DNA of 64,000 nt from the NCBI GenBank assembly GCA_963727955.1, contig CAVSII010000011.1, forward strand, positions 1-64,000, in the 5' to 3' direction. The first letter of the stretch is position 1. Each line of letters begins with the position of its first letter. Made by a program: the position numbers and the translations under genes. A model generated the notes under the pieces. That model saw nothing but the letters and a program-made list of their open reading frames with translations, was not told the DNA's origin and did not search any database. The stretch comes from Bog-756 sp963727955. Lineage in GTDB: Bacteria; Actinomycetota; Acidimicrobiia; Acidimicrobiales; RAAP-2. This document shows positions 43,382-51,916 of the stretch, in pieces.

Positions 43382-46300
43382 ATGGTGATCGTCCTCCATG
43401 CAGCGTGGCTGCCCGCTGAGGGTCGTCTGGCCTTGTGGGCCGAGGACGGTGGCAGACCACGAACGGCACCGGCCCGGCGGGGACGACCACCCCGGCAACT
43501 CCGTCCGCCACCCCATCCGTTCGCTCTGGATGCCGACGGCATCCGACGTGCCGTCACCGAGCTCGGCGGGTCCGAGGTCGGCACTCCGATGGCAGTGGGC
43601 GAGACCGAATTCGTCCTCATGCTGCCCGTCGATGACGGAGGGCCGGCCGGCTCCCCGTGGCTGGAGGACGTGACCGCCCACCCGCTGCCCGACCGCCCCG
43701 ACTCCTCCGGCCCCGCGACCCCACCGGGGCCTCTGGCCGCATGGATCATCCCGGGCCTGGTCCTTGAGTGGTCAGAGGCCCTCACCGTCCCGTCGAGGTT
43801 GGTGGCCGTGGCCGGCGACCCGCTCGGTCTCCCGACCTCGGAGGCTTCGGATATTGCCGTGGCCAGCGACCTCCGCTTCGCCGCCCGCGCCGTAGAGGTG
43901 GCACTGGAGTTGATCACCCGGGGCCGTGTGCTGCCGACTCTGGAGCCCACCCCCGACGGATGGGTGGCCCGGTGGCGCCCGGTCATCGACGGGCTCGACC
44001 GTGGTCGGATCGAGGCGCTGCGGTGGGCGCTCCCCGCTTCACTGGTGGCTGCCCGTGACGACGGCCGAAGGCAGGACCCGGTCGACGGCGTTCCCGAGGT
44101 GGAGACGACCGACGAGGCCCTCCGCTCTCTGATGTGGGGCTTCACCGACGCCCTGGCACGCCGGCTGGTCGCCGAACGACGAACCGCCAAACGGCGACCC
44201 GCCGGCCGACGACGCAGGCCAGAGGCACCGGGAGTCGTCGACGCCTGGCTGGGCGCCCTGGCCTCCCCCGACGGCGTGGTGGAGGAGGACGGCGACGGGC
44301 TGGCGGCACTGGCCGGAAGGCTCGGTGACTGGCAGGCGACGGCGGCGACCCAGGCCGAACCGGTGCGGACCTGCTTCCGGATCGTCCCCCCCGCGGACCC
44401 CCCCGACATTCCAGGAGCGGAGACCGACGATCACCGTCCCGACCGGCCGACACCCCGCCGTGGGAAGGCGGCCGCTCCGGCCATGGACGAGTGGCGGATC
44501 GAGTTCGACCTGCAGGCTGTGGATGATCCGAGTCTGCTGGTCACCGCCGACGCGGTGTGGAGTGACGGTCCTGAGCTGACCGCCCTGGAGCGCCACGTCG
44601 CCCACCCCGACGAGCATCTCCTGCGCGGCCTCGGCCGGGCCGCCCGGCTGGTCCCCTCGCTCGGTCCGGCCCTGGCTGACATGGCCCCGACCGGCCAGTC
44701 CACCGACGCCGGGGGCATCCTGGCCTTCCTGCGTGACGGCGCCCCGGTACTGGAGGAGGCGGGATTCGGGGTGATGGCGCCACCGTGGTGGCGATCGTCC
44801 CGGGCCCGGCTGGCCCTCCGGCTGAAGGTCCGGACGGGCACGAAGACCGCAGGCCCTGCTGGCGCCATCGGGCTGAAGGGGCTCTGTGACATCCGGTGGG
44901 AGGCGGTGCTCGGGGACAACACCCTGGGGCTCAGCGAGCTCCGTCAGCTGGCCCGTCTCAAGCAGCCGCTGGTCCGGCTGCGCGGCCAGTGGGTGGAGCT
45001 GCACGAGGAGGATCTGGCTGCCGCCATCACCGCGGTGGCCAAGAGGGGCGCCACCGCCGACCGGTTGACGGCTGGCCAGGTGCTGCAGACCGGTCTCGGT
45101 CTCGAGCAGACCCCGGGTGGCCTCCCGGTTGACTCGGTGGAGGCGGACGGTTGGCTCGGAGACCTGCTCGCCGGGGCGGACGACCGGCGCCTCCGGGGCA
45201 TTCCGACGCCGCAGGGCTTCGCCGGCCAGTTGCGGCCGTACCAGGAGCGCGGGCTCGGATGGCTGGCCTTCCTCGGCGACCTCGGTCTCGGGGCCTGCCT
45301 GGCCGACGACATGGGACTGGGCAAGACAGCCCAGCTCCTGGCTCTGCTGGTCGATGAGCGTGCCGGCGGGGGCGAGGCGGCGGCTGGCCGATCGGCACAC
45401 ACGACGGCCCGGACCAGGCAGCGACCCCACACCTCGGCCCTGGGCCCGACCCTCGTGCTGTGCCCCATGTCCCTGGTCGGGAACTGGCAGCGCGAGGTCG
45501 CTCGCTTCGCCCCGAAACTGTCGGTCTACGTCCATCACGGCCCGGCCCGCCTGGGCGGGAAGGCCTTCACCCGCCACGCCGGCGCGGTGGACCTCGTCCT
45601 CTCCACTTACGGCCTGGCCGCCCGCGACCAGCAACTGCTGGCCACGGTGCCATGGCGGCGGATGGTGCTCGACGAGGCCCAGCAGATCAAAAACAGCGCA
45701 GCCCGGACCACCCAGAGTGTCCGGGCCATTCCGGCCGAACGCCGTATCGCCATGACCGGCACGCCCGTCGAGAATCGACTGTCCGAGCTGTGGTCGATCA
45801 TGCAGTTTCTCAACCCGGGCATGCTGGGCTCGGAGAGGGCCTTTCGCGACCGGTTCGCTGTTCCCATCGAGCGCGACGGCGACGACGAGGCCGCCGCCCG
45901 TCTCCGACACATCACCGGCCCCTTCGTGCTCCGCCGTCTGAAGACGGACCGGTCGATCATCACCGACCTGCCCGATAAGCTCGAGATGAAGGAGTTCTGC
46001 AACCTGACCCGTGAACAGGCCACTCTCTACCAGGCCGTTGTCGATGACATGCTGGCCCGCATCGACGAAGCCGAGGGCATCGAACGTCGGGGCCTTGTTC
46101 TCGCCACCATGTTGAAGCTCAAGCAGGTGTGCAACCACCCCGCCCATTTCCTGGGCGACGGTTCGTCGATCAGCGGTCGCTCGGGAAAGGTGTCGCGCCT
46201 CGTCGAGGTGCTGGAGGAGGCGGTGGCCGAAGGCGACCGGTCGCTCGTCTTCACCCAGTTCACCGAGATGGGGGACATGCTCGAGCGCCACCTGCGCCAG

Positions 46301-46723
46301 CGGTTGGGTTGCAGGGTCCTCTGGTTGCACGGCGGCGTGCCCAAGAAGAAGCGGGACGCCATGGTCGAGCAGTTCCAGGGCGGAGCAGGCGCGCCGGTGT
46401 TCCTGCTCTCGCTCAAGGCCGGGGGCACCGGCCTGAACCTGACGGGGGCGACCCACGTGGTCCACTTCGACCGTTGGTGGAACCCGGCCGTGGAGGACCA
46501 GGCCACCGACCGGGCCTTCCGCATCGGCCAGAAACGTAACGTCCAGGTGCGGAAGTTCATCTGCGGGGGAACCCTCGAGGAGCGGATCGACACCATGATC
46601 GAGGCGAAGCGCGCCCTGGCCGACCGGATCGTCGGATCGGGAGAGGGCTGGATCACCGAGCTGTCCACCGAGCAGCTCCGTCAGGTGGTCGCCCTCTCGG
46701 CTGACGCGGTGGGGGAGGACTGA
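43382..46723 (+). CDS. SNF2-family DEAD/DEAH helicase
   Basis: 1113 aa from ATG 43382 ('MVIVLHAAWLPAEGRLALWA', the usual start of this family; a longer frame opens at 43322). An N-terminal SNF2-associated region of about 600 residues precedes the motor: motif I 'ADDMGLGKTAQLLALL', motif II 'MVLDEAQQIKN', motif III 'AMTGTPVENRLSELWSIMQF', and helicase lobe 2 'SLVFTQFTEMGDML', 'GGTGLNLTGATHVVHFDRWW', 'ATDRAFRIGQKRNVQV'. A DNA-stimulated translocase. Its stop overlaps the start of the SWIM gene, so the two are translated together and probably act together. Confidence 0.93.
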   Translation: MVIVLHAAWLPAEGRLALWAEDGGRPRTAPARRGRPPRQLRPPPHPFALDADGIRRAVTELGGSEVGTPMAVGETEFVLMLPVDDGGPAGSPWLEDVTAHPLPDRPDSSGPATPPGPLAAWIIPGLVLEWSEALTVPSRLVAVAGDPLGLPTSEASDIAVASDLRFAARAVEVALELITRGRVLPTLEPTPDGWVARWRPVIDGLDRGRIEALRWALPASLVAARDDGRRQDPVDGVPEVETTDEALRSLMWGFTDALARRLVAERRTAKRRPAGRRRRPEAPGVVDAWLGALASPDGVVEEDGDGLAALAGRLGDWQATAATQAEPVRTCFRIVPPADPPDIPGAETDDHRPDRPTPRRGKAAAPAMDEWRIEFDLQAVDDPSLLVTADAVWSDGPELTALERHVAHPDEHLLRGLGRAARLVPSLGPALADMAPTGQSTDAGGILAFLRDGAPVLEEAGFGVMAPPWWRSSRARLALRLKVRTGTKTAGPAGAIGLKGLCDIRWEAVLGDNTLGLSELRQLARLKQPLVRLRGQWVELHEEDLAAAITAVAKRGATADRLTAGQVLQTGLGLEQTPGGLPVDSVEADGWLGDLLAGADDRRLRGIPTPQGFAGQLRPYQERGLGWLAFLGDLGLGACLADDMGLGKTAQLLALLVDERAGGGEAAAGRSAHTTARTRQRPHTSALGPTLVLCPMSLVGNWQREVARFAPKLSVYVHHGPARLGGKAFTRHAGAVDLVLSTYGLAARDQQLLATVPWRRMVLDEAQQIKNSAARTTQSVRAIPAERRIAMTGTPVENRLSELWSIMQFLNPGMLGSERAFRDRFAVPIERDGDDEAAARLRHITGPFVLRRLKTDRSIITDLPDKLEMKEFCNLTREQATLYQAVVDDMLARIDEAEGIERRGLVLATMLKLKQVCNHPAHFLGDGSSISGRSGKVSRLVEVLEEAVAEGDRSLVFTQFTEMGDMLERHLRQRLGCRVLWLHGGVPKKKRDAMVEQFQGGAGAPVFLLSLKAGGTGLNLTGATHVVHFDRWWNPAVEDQATDRAFRIGQKRNVQVRKFICGGTLEERIDTMIEAKRALADRIVGSGEGWITELSTEQLRQVVALSADAVGED

Positions 46724-47691
46724 TGGCCCCCCGCCGCCCGAGCTCGCGTCGTCCGACGGGACGGTCCGGGCGTCCCGCTGACGGATGGTGGCCGCCCCCC
46801 TCCAAGCCCATCGCCGTCGAAGGTGGTCTGCAGGCCCGCAGCCGGCGGGGCCGGATCGGCGAAACCTGGTGGTCGCAGCGGTTCATCGCCGTACTCGAGG
46901 CGTTCGGCATGGGCGGCCGTCTACAGCGGGGCAAGCGCTATGCCCGGACGGGCCAGGTGCTCTCGATGGAGGTGACTGCAGGGCAGGTGAAGGCCTCGGT
47001 GCAGGGGTCACGGACCAAGCCCTACCGGGTGTTCATCGAGACCGACGTACTTACCAGCTCCGAGTGGGACGCCATCGAGGCGGTCATGGCGTCGAGCGCT
47101 GTCTTCGCGGCCAGGCTGCTGGCCGACGAGATGCCCGAGGAGATCGAGGAGGCCTTCGCCGAATCGTCGACCTCGCTGTTCCCGACCTCGCTCGACGAGA
47201 TCACCTCGGCCTGTTCCTGCCCGGACTGGGAGAACCCGTGCAAGCACATCGCCGCCGTCTACTACCTGTTGGCCGAGGCCTTCGACGCCGACCCCTTCCT
47301 CATCCTGGCCTGGCGCGGACGGGCGAAGGACGAGCTGCTCACCGGTCTGCGGGCCCGCCGGCGGAGTTCGGACCCGGACGGCAGAGAACCATCACGTGGC
47401 GCGGCCCGCTCGGGTGCCACCGGTCCGTTCGGCTGGCCGGCGGTCGATGCCGAGCACGCCGCCCCGCGAAGGGACGCCCACTCCACCTTCACCTGGGGGA
47501 CGGACGCCGATCTGGCGCCCATCACGACCCGGCCCCGTCTGGCCGTTGCCCCCGATCTGATCCTCCGTCAGCTCGACCCCGCCCCGCTCGGCTCAGATGG
47601 GGCGCGGATTGCCGAGGACCTCCGCGCCATGTACGACGTGATCACCACCGGTGCGGCGACTCTGGCCGGTGACGAGGAGTCGGAGGCGTAA
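46723..47691 (+). CDS. SWIM zinc-finger protein
   Basis: 322 aa; ATG overlaps the helicase TGA (TGATG). SWIM motif CxCx(n)CxH visible: 'ACSCPDWENPCKHIAAVYYL' (about residues 163-183). Preceded by 'WWSQRFIAVLEAFGMGGRLQ', 'RGKRYARTGQVLSMEVTAGQ', conserved in this partner family. Binds DNA or the helicase through zinc. A two-gene unit found widely in actinobacteria; probably DNA repair or chromosome maintenance, though a defence role has not been excluded. Confidence 0.9.
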   Translation: MAPRRPSSRRPTGRSGRPADGWWPPPSKPIAVEGGLQARSRRGRIGETWWSQRFIAVLEAFGMGGRLQRGKRYARTGQVLSMEVTAGQVKASVQGSRTKPYRVFIETDVLTSSEWDAIEAVMASSAVFAARLLADEMPEEIEEAFAESSTSLFPTSLDEITSACSCPDWENPCKHIAAVYYLLAEAFDADPFLILAWRGRAKDELLTGLRARRRSSDPDGREPSRGAARSGATGPFGWPAVDAEHAAPRRDAHSTFTWGTDADLAPITTRPRLAVAPDLILRQLDPAPLGSDGARIAEDLRAMYDVITTGAATLAGDEESEA

Positions 47692-47787
47692 AGGAACAGG
47701 CGGAGAGACTCCGCAGTGGGCCTCAGGCGGCCCGTGCGTTGCGCCCCAGGCCGGTGGTGCCGATGGACGACGCATATCGATTGTCCA

Positions 47788-48447
47788 TCACTTCAGGATG
47801 TTGACGGCCCGGGCGATCACGAGGCCCAACACAGCCAGACAAGCCGTTGCCTGCACCGCCATGGCCAGCTTTGCCCAGCGAGAAAGGGGCATCACATCGG
47901 TAGGGCTGAAGGCGGTGGCGTTGGTGAAACCGAGGTACAGGTAGTCGAAGAACTCGGGTCGCCACCCCGGACGAGCCACGTGGGAGTTGAGGTGCTCGGG
48001 AAAAGCGAAATCCGGATATTCCGGAGCAGCACACGCTCGGGTCTCCGGACCTCCGCTATCGAGCTCCCAGTAGAGGAAGGAGAAGGTGATGATCACATAG
48101 ACCCACACGAGGGACCCGACCCGCAGCAGCTGGCCCGGAGAATTGGTCTCGGGTCCCCCCCGGATGAGATCGACCACCAGTCGCACGGTGACTGCAGCGG
48201 CTCCGGCAATCAGAAGGGCGACGAGTCCGATGGAAAGGGCCCGAACGAAGGTCGACCGACGGTCGATCCTTCCCGGGTCGGCGATGACCAGGGCAATGAG
48301 AAGGAGGGCTTCGACGACCGGGATGATCCATTGCGGTCCCAGACTGAATCTCGGGGGGAGGAGAAACGGCAAGACCATGGCAACGACCAGGGTGACAGCC
48401 ATCGGCCAGCGCTTTTCTCCAACGACGGGGAGGCTTGTCGTGTTCAT
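47788..48447 (-). CDS. DUF1345-like membrane protein
   Basis: 219 aa from ATG 48447. Five hydrophobic segments ('MAVTLVVAMVLPFLLPP', 'IIPVVEALLLIALVIAD', 'ALSIGLVALLIAGAAAVTVR', 'VGSLVWVYVIITFSFLYWEL', and the last). The C-terminal 'FFDYLYLGFTNATAFSPTDV', 'MPLSRWAKLAMAVQATACLA' resembles a two-helix potassium-channel pore region as in DUF1345 proteins. Possible ion channel, not proven. Confidence 0.75.
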   Translation of the reverse strand: MNTTSLPVVGEKRWPMAVTLVVAMVLPFLLPPRFSLGPQWIIPVVEALLLIALVIADPGRIDRRSTFVRALSIGLVALLIAGAAAVTVRLVVDLIRGGPETNSPGQLLRVGSLVWVYVIITFSFLYWELDSGGPETRACAAPEYPDFAFPEHLNSHVARPGWRPEFFDYLYLGFTNATAFSPTDVMPLSRWAKLAMAVQATACLAVLGLVIARAVNILK

Positions 48448-48582
48448 CTGCTGACCGCCGACCAGTCGGCCGTGGTGCCCGTCTGTGACGCAGCCGAACC
48501 TGCCCTGGCAAGCCCGGCACACGGACCCTTCTTCACCCCTAGCTCACGACTCACCGTGGTGCGCAGGTACGAAATCCACGTT

Positions 48583-48729
48583 TCACCGACTACCAGAGTG
48601 GTAGTCGTCGATCCACTTCTGGGGAACCCGTGCCGGCATCCGCACTTTCGATCGGAAAAGGAATCTCGGTACCAACCACAACGCCGTGGCCACCAAGGAC
48701 AGCAACAAGACGATCATGACGAGGATCAC
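48583..48729 (-). CDS. Possible small single-span membrane protein
   Basis: Up to 48 aa from GTG 48729, or 44 aa from ATG 48717 behind GTGGAGTG. One membrane span 'MIVLLLSLVATALWLVPRFL' followed by a basic tail 'RMPARVPQKWIDDYHSGSR'. Too short for routine gene finding and without known family. The positive-inside pattern, and a TCACCC-N5-GGGTGA palindrome 162 bp upstream as in front of other small membrane genes here, support it. Confidence 0.4.
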   Translation of the reverse strand: MILVMIVLLLSLVATALWLVPRFLFRSKVRMPARVPQKWIDDYHSGSR

Positions 48730-48890
48730 TCCACAGTCCTTGGTCCCGATCCCACCCGCAGGACTCCGTCGAGGAGGGGCCGACCGGTCGAACGTTGTTC
48801 CATGATGATCTCCCCACGAGCGATCGCCGGGCTGCGCCGTCGCCGACCTTGTCTGCACGGTCACCTTTCCACCACCACCGACTCGGTTCG

Positions 48891-48907
48891 TCACCCAGTT
48901 CGGGTGA
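48891..48907. promoter_or_regulatory. Palindrome TCACCC-AGTTC-GGGTGA
   Basis: Perfect 6-bp arms with a 5-bp spacer; same layout as 51824-51840 and 54619-54635. Lies upstream of the small membrane frame 48583-48729. Confidence 0.65.
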
Positions 48908-49023
48908 TTCGGTACAGATTGTCGGACGCCAGGATCCCCGTGATCCAATCGGGGGAGGAGCTGTGAATCCCGACTCTTTCCGGTCATCGCCGTCATCGGG
49001 GCGACAGCCGCCGATCGCCGCCC

Positions 49024-49040
49024 ATGGGGCCTAGCCCCAT
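49024..49040. terminator. Inverted repeat after the GAP/membrane protein operon
   Basis: ATGGGGC-CTA-GCCCCAT, 7-bp perfect arms with a 3-nt loop, 100 bp past the stop of the minus-strand membrane protein gene. Could be a terminator or a protein-binding site; no T-tract follows. Confidence 0.35.
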
Positions 49041-49139
49041 CGTGGATGGGAGCACGGCAATGGCGCGTCGTCAACGCTACCCGACGGTATATGTGGTTGT
49101 CGGCCCAGCCAGCGCGGGGTGCGAGCTCCGGAGCGGTCG

Positions 49140-50369
49140 CTACCCCGGGCTGGAGGCACCCCTCGTCGATCGACGCCCGGCATACAGACCCAGGAGTCCG
49201 ACCAACGCCAAGGCGATCAACACCACGACGAGAGCCACCAACGTGGTGGGGTTGGTCCACACCACCAGAACCAGCAGCCCCAGGCCGAGGATGCTCCACT
49301 GCAGGCCGGTGCGGTGGCGGACGGCGAAGCTGTGCACGGGGCCTTCGGTCATCCAACCCGGTCGGGTCCCCCCGGCCACCCACGCCCGGACGTGGCGATT
49401 GCCGGCGATCAGGGCAACGATGGCGATAAAAGCAGCCACGATGAGGATGACGCGCACCGCTTGCCGCAATGCGGCCGTGACGGTGTCGAGCACCGCTTGA
49501 TTGGCTGCCAGCGACTGGTTCGGGCTCAGACCCGACAGGTACTGGTTCCGGGCCACCGCCATGACCACGAGAATAAGGGCCATCGACAGGGCCAGGCCGG
49601 TGGCGGCGCGCACCAGCCCACGGCGCCGGTTGGGGGTCAACACGACCACACCGGCGAAGCCCAACAAGGTGATGATGGGTAACACGACGGCCACATCGTT
49701 GAGCAGTTTGGTGACCTTCTGGACCTTGGCCAGATCCTTCGATTGGAACAGTACGTAGTCGAGCCCCTTCACCGCTGGCACCTTGTTGAACACAGTGATG
49801 CCTTTGGCGTCCAGTTTCTCCTTGACATTGGCCTCCACCTGGCTGAGGTCGATGGTGACCGTGCCGTTCTTCGAGCTGACCGAGCCCTCGCTCGACCCGG
49901 TCAGAACGGCAACGAGCTGCTTGTGGGAAGCGCGGTTGGCGGCCACCCATATCTGGTAGAATTGCTTGGACTGGACCGCCTTGAGGGCGAGCTCATTGGT
50001 GGCGGTTTCGAGTTCCGAGGTGATCGGCGTGGCCAGAAATCCGGCCTTGGCGGGCAGCGCCTCCTTGACCCGGGTCTCGACATCGATTCGGGTGATCAGG
50101 TTCGCACTGACCTGTTTCGCCACCTGGGTCTGGATGGCCGGGTCGCTGGCCAGAGGGGCCACCGTGTTCACATAGGTGTCGGTGTTCAGCAACTGGTTGC
50201 GGGCGAACACGGTCACCACCGAAAGCACCGCGAGGACGCAGGCCACCACCACGACCACCCATGACGAGATGCGCCTCCACCGGGCACCGCGCCCGGAGCT
50301 TGCCTCCATCCCATTGGCGCCCTCGGATCCGCCGGCGGCGCCTCCGCTCCCGCTTGGCGCATCGGTCAT
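49140..50369 (-). CDS. Large membrane protein, unassigned
   Basis: 409 aa. One membrane span near the N-terminus ('ISSWVVVVVACVLAVLSVVT'), an outside domain of about 170 residues ('NQLLNTDTYVNTVAPLASDP', 'VTIDLSQVEANVKEKLDAKG'), then four to five spans ('VVLPIITLLGFAGVVVL', 'ALSMALILVVMAVA', 'VILIVAAFIAIVALIAG', 'WSILGLGLLVLVVW'). This layout matches an actinobacterial integral membrane family without assigned role. ATG overlaps the stop of the GAP-family gene by one base, so they form one operon. Confidence 0.8.
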   Translation of the reverse strand: MTDAPSGSGGAAGGSEGANGMEASSGRGARWRRISSWVVVVVACVLAVLSVVTVFARNQLLNTDTYVNTVAPLASDPAIQTQVAKQVSANLITRIDVETRVKEALPAKAGFLATPITSELETATNELALKAVQSKQFYQIWVAANRASHKQLVAVLTGSSEGSVSSKNGTVTIDLSQVEANVKEKLDAKGITVFNKVPAVKGLDYVLFQSKDLAKVQKVTKLLNDVAVVLPIITLLGFAGVVVLTPNRRRGLVRAATGLALSMALILVVMAVARNQYLSGLSPNQSLAANQAVLDTVTAALRQAVRVILIVAAFIAIVALIAGNRHVRAWVAGGTRPGWMTEGPVHSFAVRHRTGLQWSILGLGLLVLVVWTNPTTLVALVVVLIALALVGLLGLYAGRRSTRGASSPG

Positions 50370-51070
50370 CACGTGACGATCACGTAGATGCTCTTGCCGA
50401 CCAGCCAGAAACCGAGCACCAATGAAATAACGATGATGACCTGGTCGGTGTGGGTGTCGATCCAGGTTCTGGTCGAAGCCAGGAACGCCTGGCACTTTTC
50501 CGGTCGGAAGGCGGCGTAAAGCTCCATGGCCAGGTAAACGGCAGTGGCCACCACGCAGAACAGGAACAATGCGATGTAGCTCTGCCACGACGACAACTTG
50601 GCTTCGGTGATGGTGGCAACCCCGGCGGCGACCAGTCCCCAGGGCTGGGTCAGAGGGCCCAGGCCCATGGCGTACCACGGCGACATGTTGTCGATGCCGG
50701 TCTGCCACTTGGGCGTCTTCTTCGGCTTCTTGGGCTTTCCCATCCTCCGCCACTGCCGAATGGCGATGAGCACGAGGACGACGCCGATGGCGATCTTTAC
50801 GGCAAGGGCGGCGAGGGATGGTGCCGTACTCGGTTTGGGCGGTTTGTTGCCGGTCAGCAGCACAGTCCCGGCCACCACGACGGCCAGCGAGAGAAGCCAT
50901 CCGAAGATGAAAGCGGCCCCCTTCCGTACCCCACCCTTGGACGCCAGTATGAGGATGAAGGCCGTGAGGGGGATCGGCTCGAGCGTGACGACCAGACCGA
51001 TGATGACCAGATCGAGAATCACGCTGGCGTAGCGCTCCTTGACAGTGCTGGGCCCAACGTGGAGACCCAC
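50369..51070 (-). CDS. GAP family (sulfolipid-addressing-type) membrane protein
   Basis: Up to 233 aa; the conserved part begins 'VILDLVIIGLVVTLEPIPLT', 'AFILILASKGG' so a GTG start at 51022 is possible. About six membrane spans, with 'MGLGPLTQPWGLVAAGVATI' and the C-terminal 'VIIVISLVLGFWLVGKSIYV'. Relatives (GAP/Sap) in mycobacteria help export glycolipids. Probably lipid or small-molecule translocation. First gene of a pair with 49140-50369. Confidence 0.8.
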   Translation of the reverse strand: MGLHVGPSTVKERYASVILDLVIIGLVVTLEPIPLTAFILILASKGGVRKGAAFIFGWLLSLAVVVAGTVLLTGNKPPKPSTAPSLAALAVKIAIGVVLVLIAIRQWRRMGKPKKPKKTPKWQTGIDNMSPWYAMGLGPLTQPWGLVAAGVATITEAKLSSWQSYIALFLFCVVATAVYLAMELYAAFRPEKCQAFLASTRTWIDTHTDQVIIVISLVLGFWLVGKSIYVIVT

Positions 51071-51130
51071 GCCGGCTGAGTCCGGTTCCCGACCATGAGA
51101 CCGAGGTAGGACCCCCGTTCAAGTTGAGAC

Positions 51131-51223
51131 TCAGTCATTGCTCTGGCGAAACTTGCGCACAAAGACCACCACCAACAAGACGGCCATGACGGCGAAGACG
51201 ATTCCCCCTATGTAGTAGTACAC
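51131..51223 (-). CDS. 30-aa single-span membrane protein
   Basis: GTG 51223 lies 5 bp after AAAAAGGAG, an ideal ribosome site. The peptide is 'VYYYIGGIVFAVMAVLLVVV' followed by 'FVRKFRQSND': one membrane helix with a basic, cytosolic tail. It follows the PLDc_N-SHOCT gene by about 50 bp on the same strand and is probably cotranscribed with it under the 51824 palindrome. No family recognised; small proteins of this type often modulate membrane complexes. Confidence 0.65.
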   Translation of the reverse strand: MYYYIGGIVFAVMAVLLVVVFVRKFRQSND

Positions 51224-51271
51224 GGAGCTCCTTTTTGTTCCATCTCTGCGGGCGGCCGAGTTGTGGCGGAC

Positions 51272-51667
51272 TCAGGCGAGAATCTTCGCCTTCTGGGTTT
51301 CGAACTCGGCGTCGGTGAGGACGCCCTGTTGCTTGAGGTCGGCCAGCTTGGCCAGCTGCTCCGCGGTCGAGCTTCCGGTACCCGCCGTCTCCTTGACGTA
51401 GCTATCGAAGGCCTTCTGCTGTTGAGCCGCCTGGGCTGCAGCCCGCTCGTGCATCTTGCCGCCCCGAGCGATGAGATACACGAAGATGCCGAGGAACGGA
51501 AGGATGATGACGAAGAGAACCCACAGCATCTTGGCGCCGCCACCCAGGTCCTGACTTCGGAAGATGTCCGAGAAGACAATGATGAGAAGCCAGAACCAGA
51601 TGAAGAAGACAAAGAGACCCAGCATCGTGCCGAACAGGTCGGCAAGGGGGTAGGTATAGGCGATCAT
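51272..51667 (-). CDS. PLDc_N-SHOCT small membrane protein, second copy
   Basis: 131 aa with AAGGAG upstream. Same order as 36974-37378: two spans ('MLGLFVFFIWFWLLIIVFSD', 'MLWVLFVIILPFLGIFVYLI'), the connecting 'IFRSQDLGGG', an Ala/Gln helix 'HERAAAQAAQQQKAFDSYVK' and SHOCT 'LAKLADLKQQGVLTDAEFET', 'QKAKIL'. Preceded by a TCACCC-N5-GGGTGA palindrome 157 bp upstream, shared with the LuxR side. Likely part of the LuxR regulon. Confidence 0.85.
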   Translation of the reverse strand: MIAYTYPLADLFGTMLGLFVFFIWFWLLIIVFSDIFRSQDLGGGAKMLWVLFVIILPFLGIFVYLIARGGKMHERAAAQAAQQQKAFDSYVKETAGTGSSTAEQLAKLADLKQQGVLTDAEFETQKAKILA

Positions 51668-51823
51668 CGATCGTTCTCCTTATTTTGTCGTAGCTAAAGC
51701 CTGAACGTCTACCGACTGGCACTCACTCCTGCTCCGGCGTGGCGGAGCATCGATGAACCAGCCTTGCGCGCAGACGCGTAGAAACGTGCAGGGAGATCGA
51801 ACCACGGTTGGGCGGGAGGGTCA

Positions 51824-51840
51824 TCACCCTTGAGGGGTGA
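51824..51840. promoter_or_regulatory. Palindrome TCACCC-TTGAG-GGGTGA
   Basis: Perfect 6-bp arms, 5-bp spacer. Lies between the LuxR regulator (3-prime side) and the start of the PLDc_N-SHOCT gene, so it most likely controls the latter. Confidence 0.7.
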
Positions 51841-51916
51841 CTTCGAAACCCGGTCGACCTGGCCCAGGCCCCCGGAGGTCGAACTCGACCCGATTCCACC
51901 GCCCCGGCTCAGAGGT

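Larger units (their letters stand above)
48730..49139. other. Intergenic region with regulatory palindromes
   Basis: No convincing gene on either strand. Holds the perfect TCACCC-N5-GGGTGA site (48891-48907) and the inverted repeat ATGGGGC-CTA-GCCCCAT (49024-49040). Confidence 0.5.

Noticed and set aside
44039..46465. Minus-strand frame of 808 codons opposite the SNF2 helicase
   Set aside because: Shadow of a high-GC gene; low-complexity composition and no motifs.
48583..49950. Minus-strand 455-codon frame
   Set aside because: Most of it is a shadow of the membrane protein gene at 49140; only its last 44-48 codons look like a possible small membrane protein.
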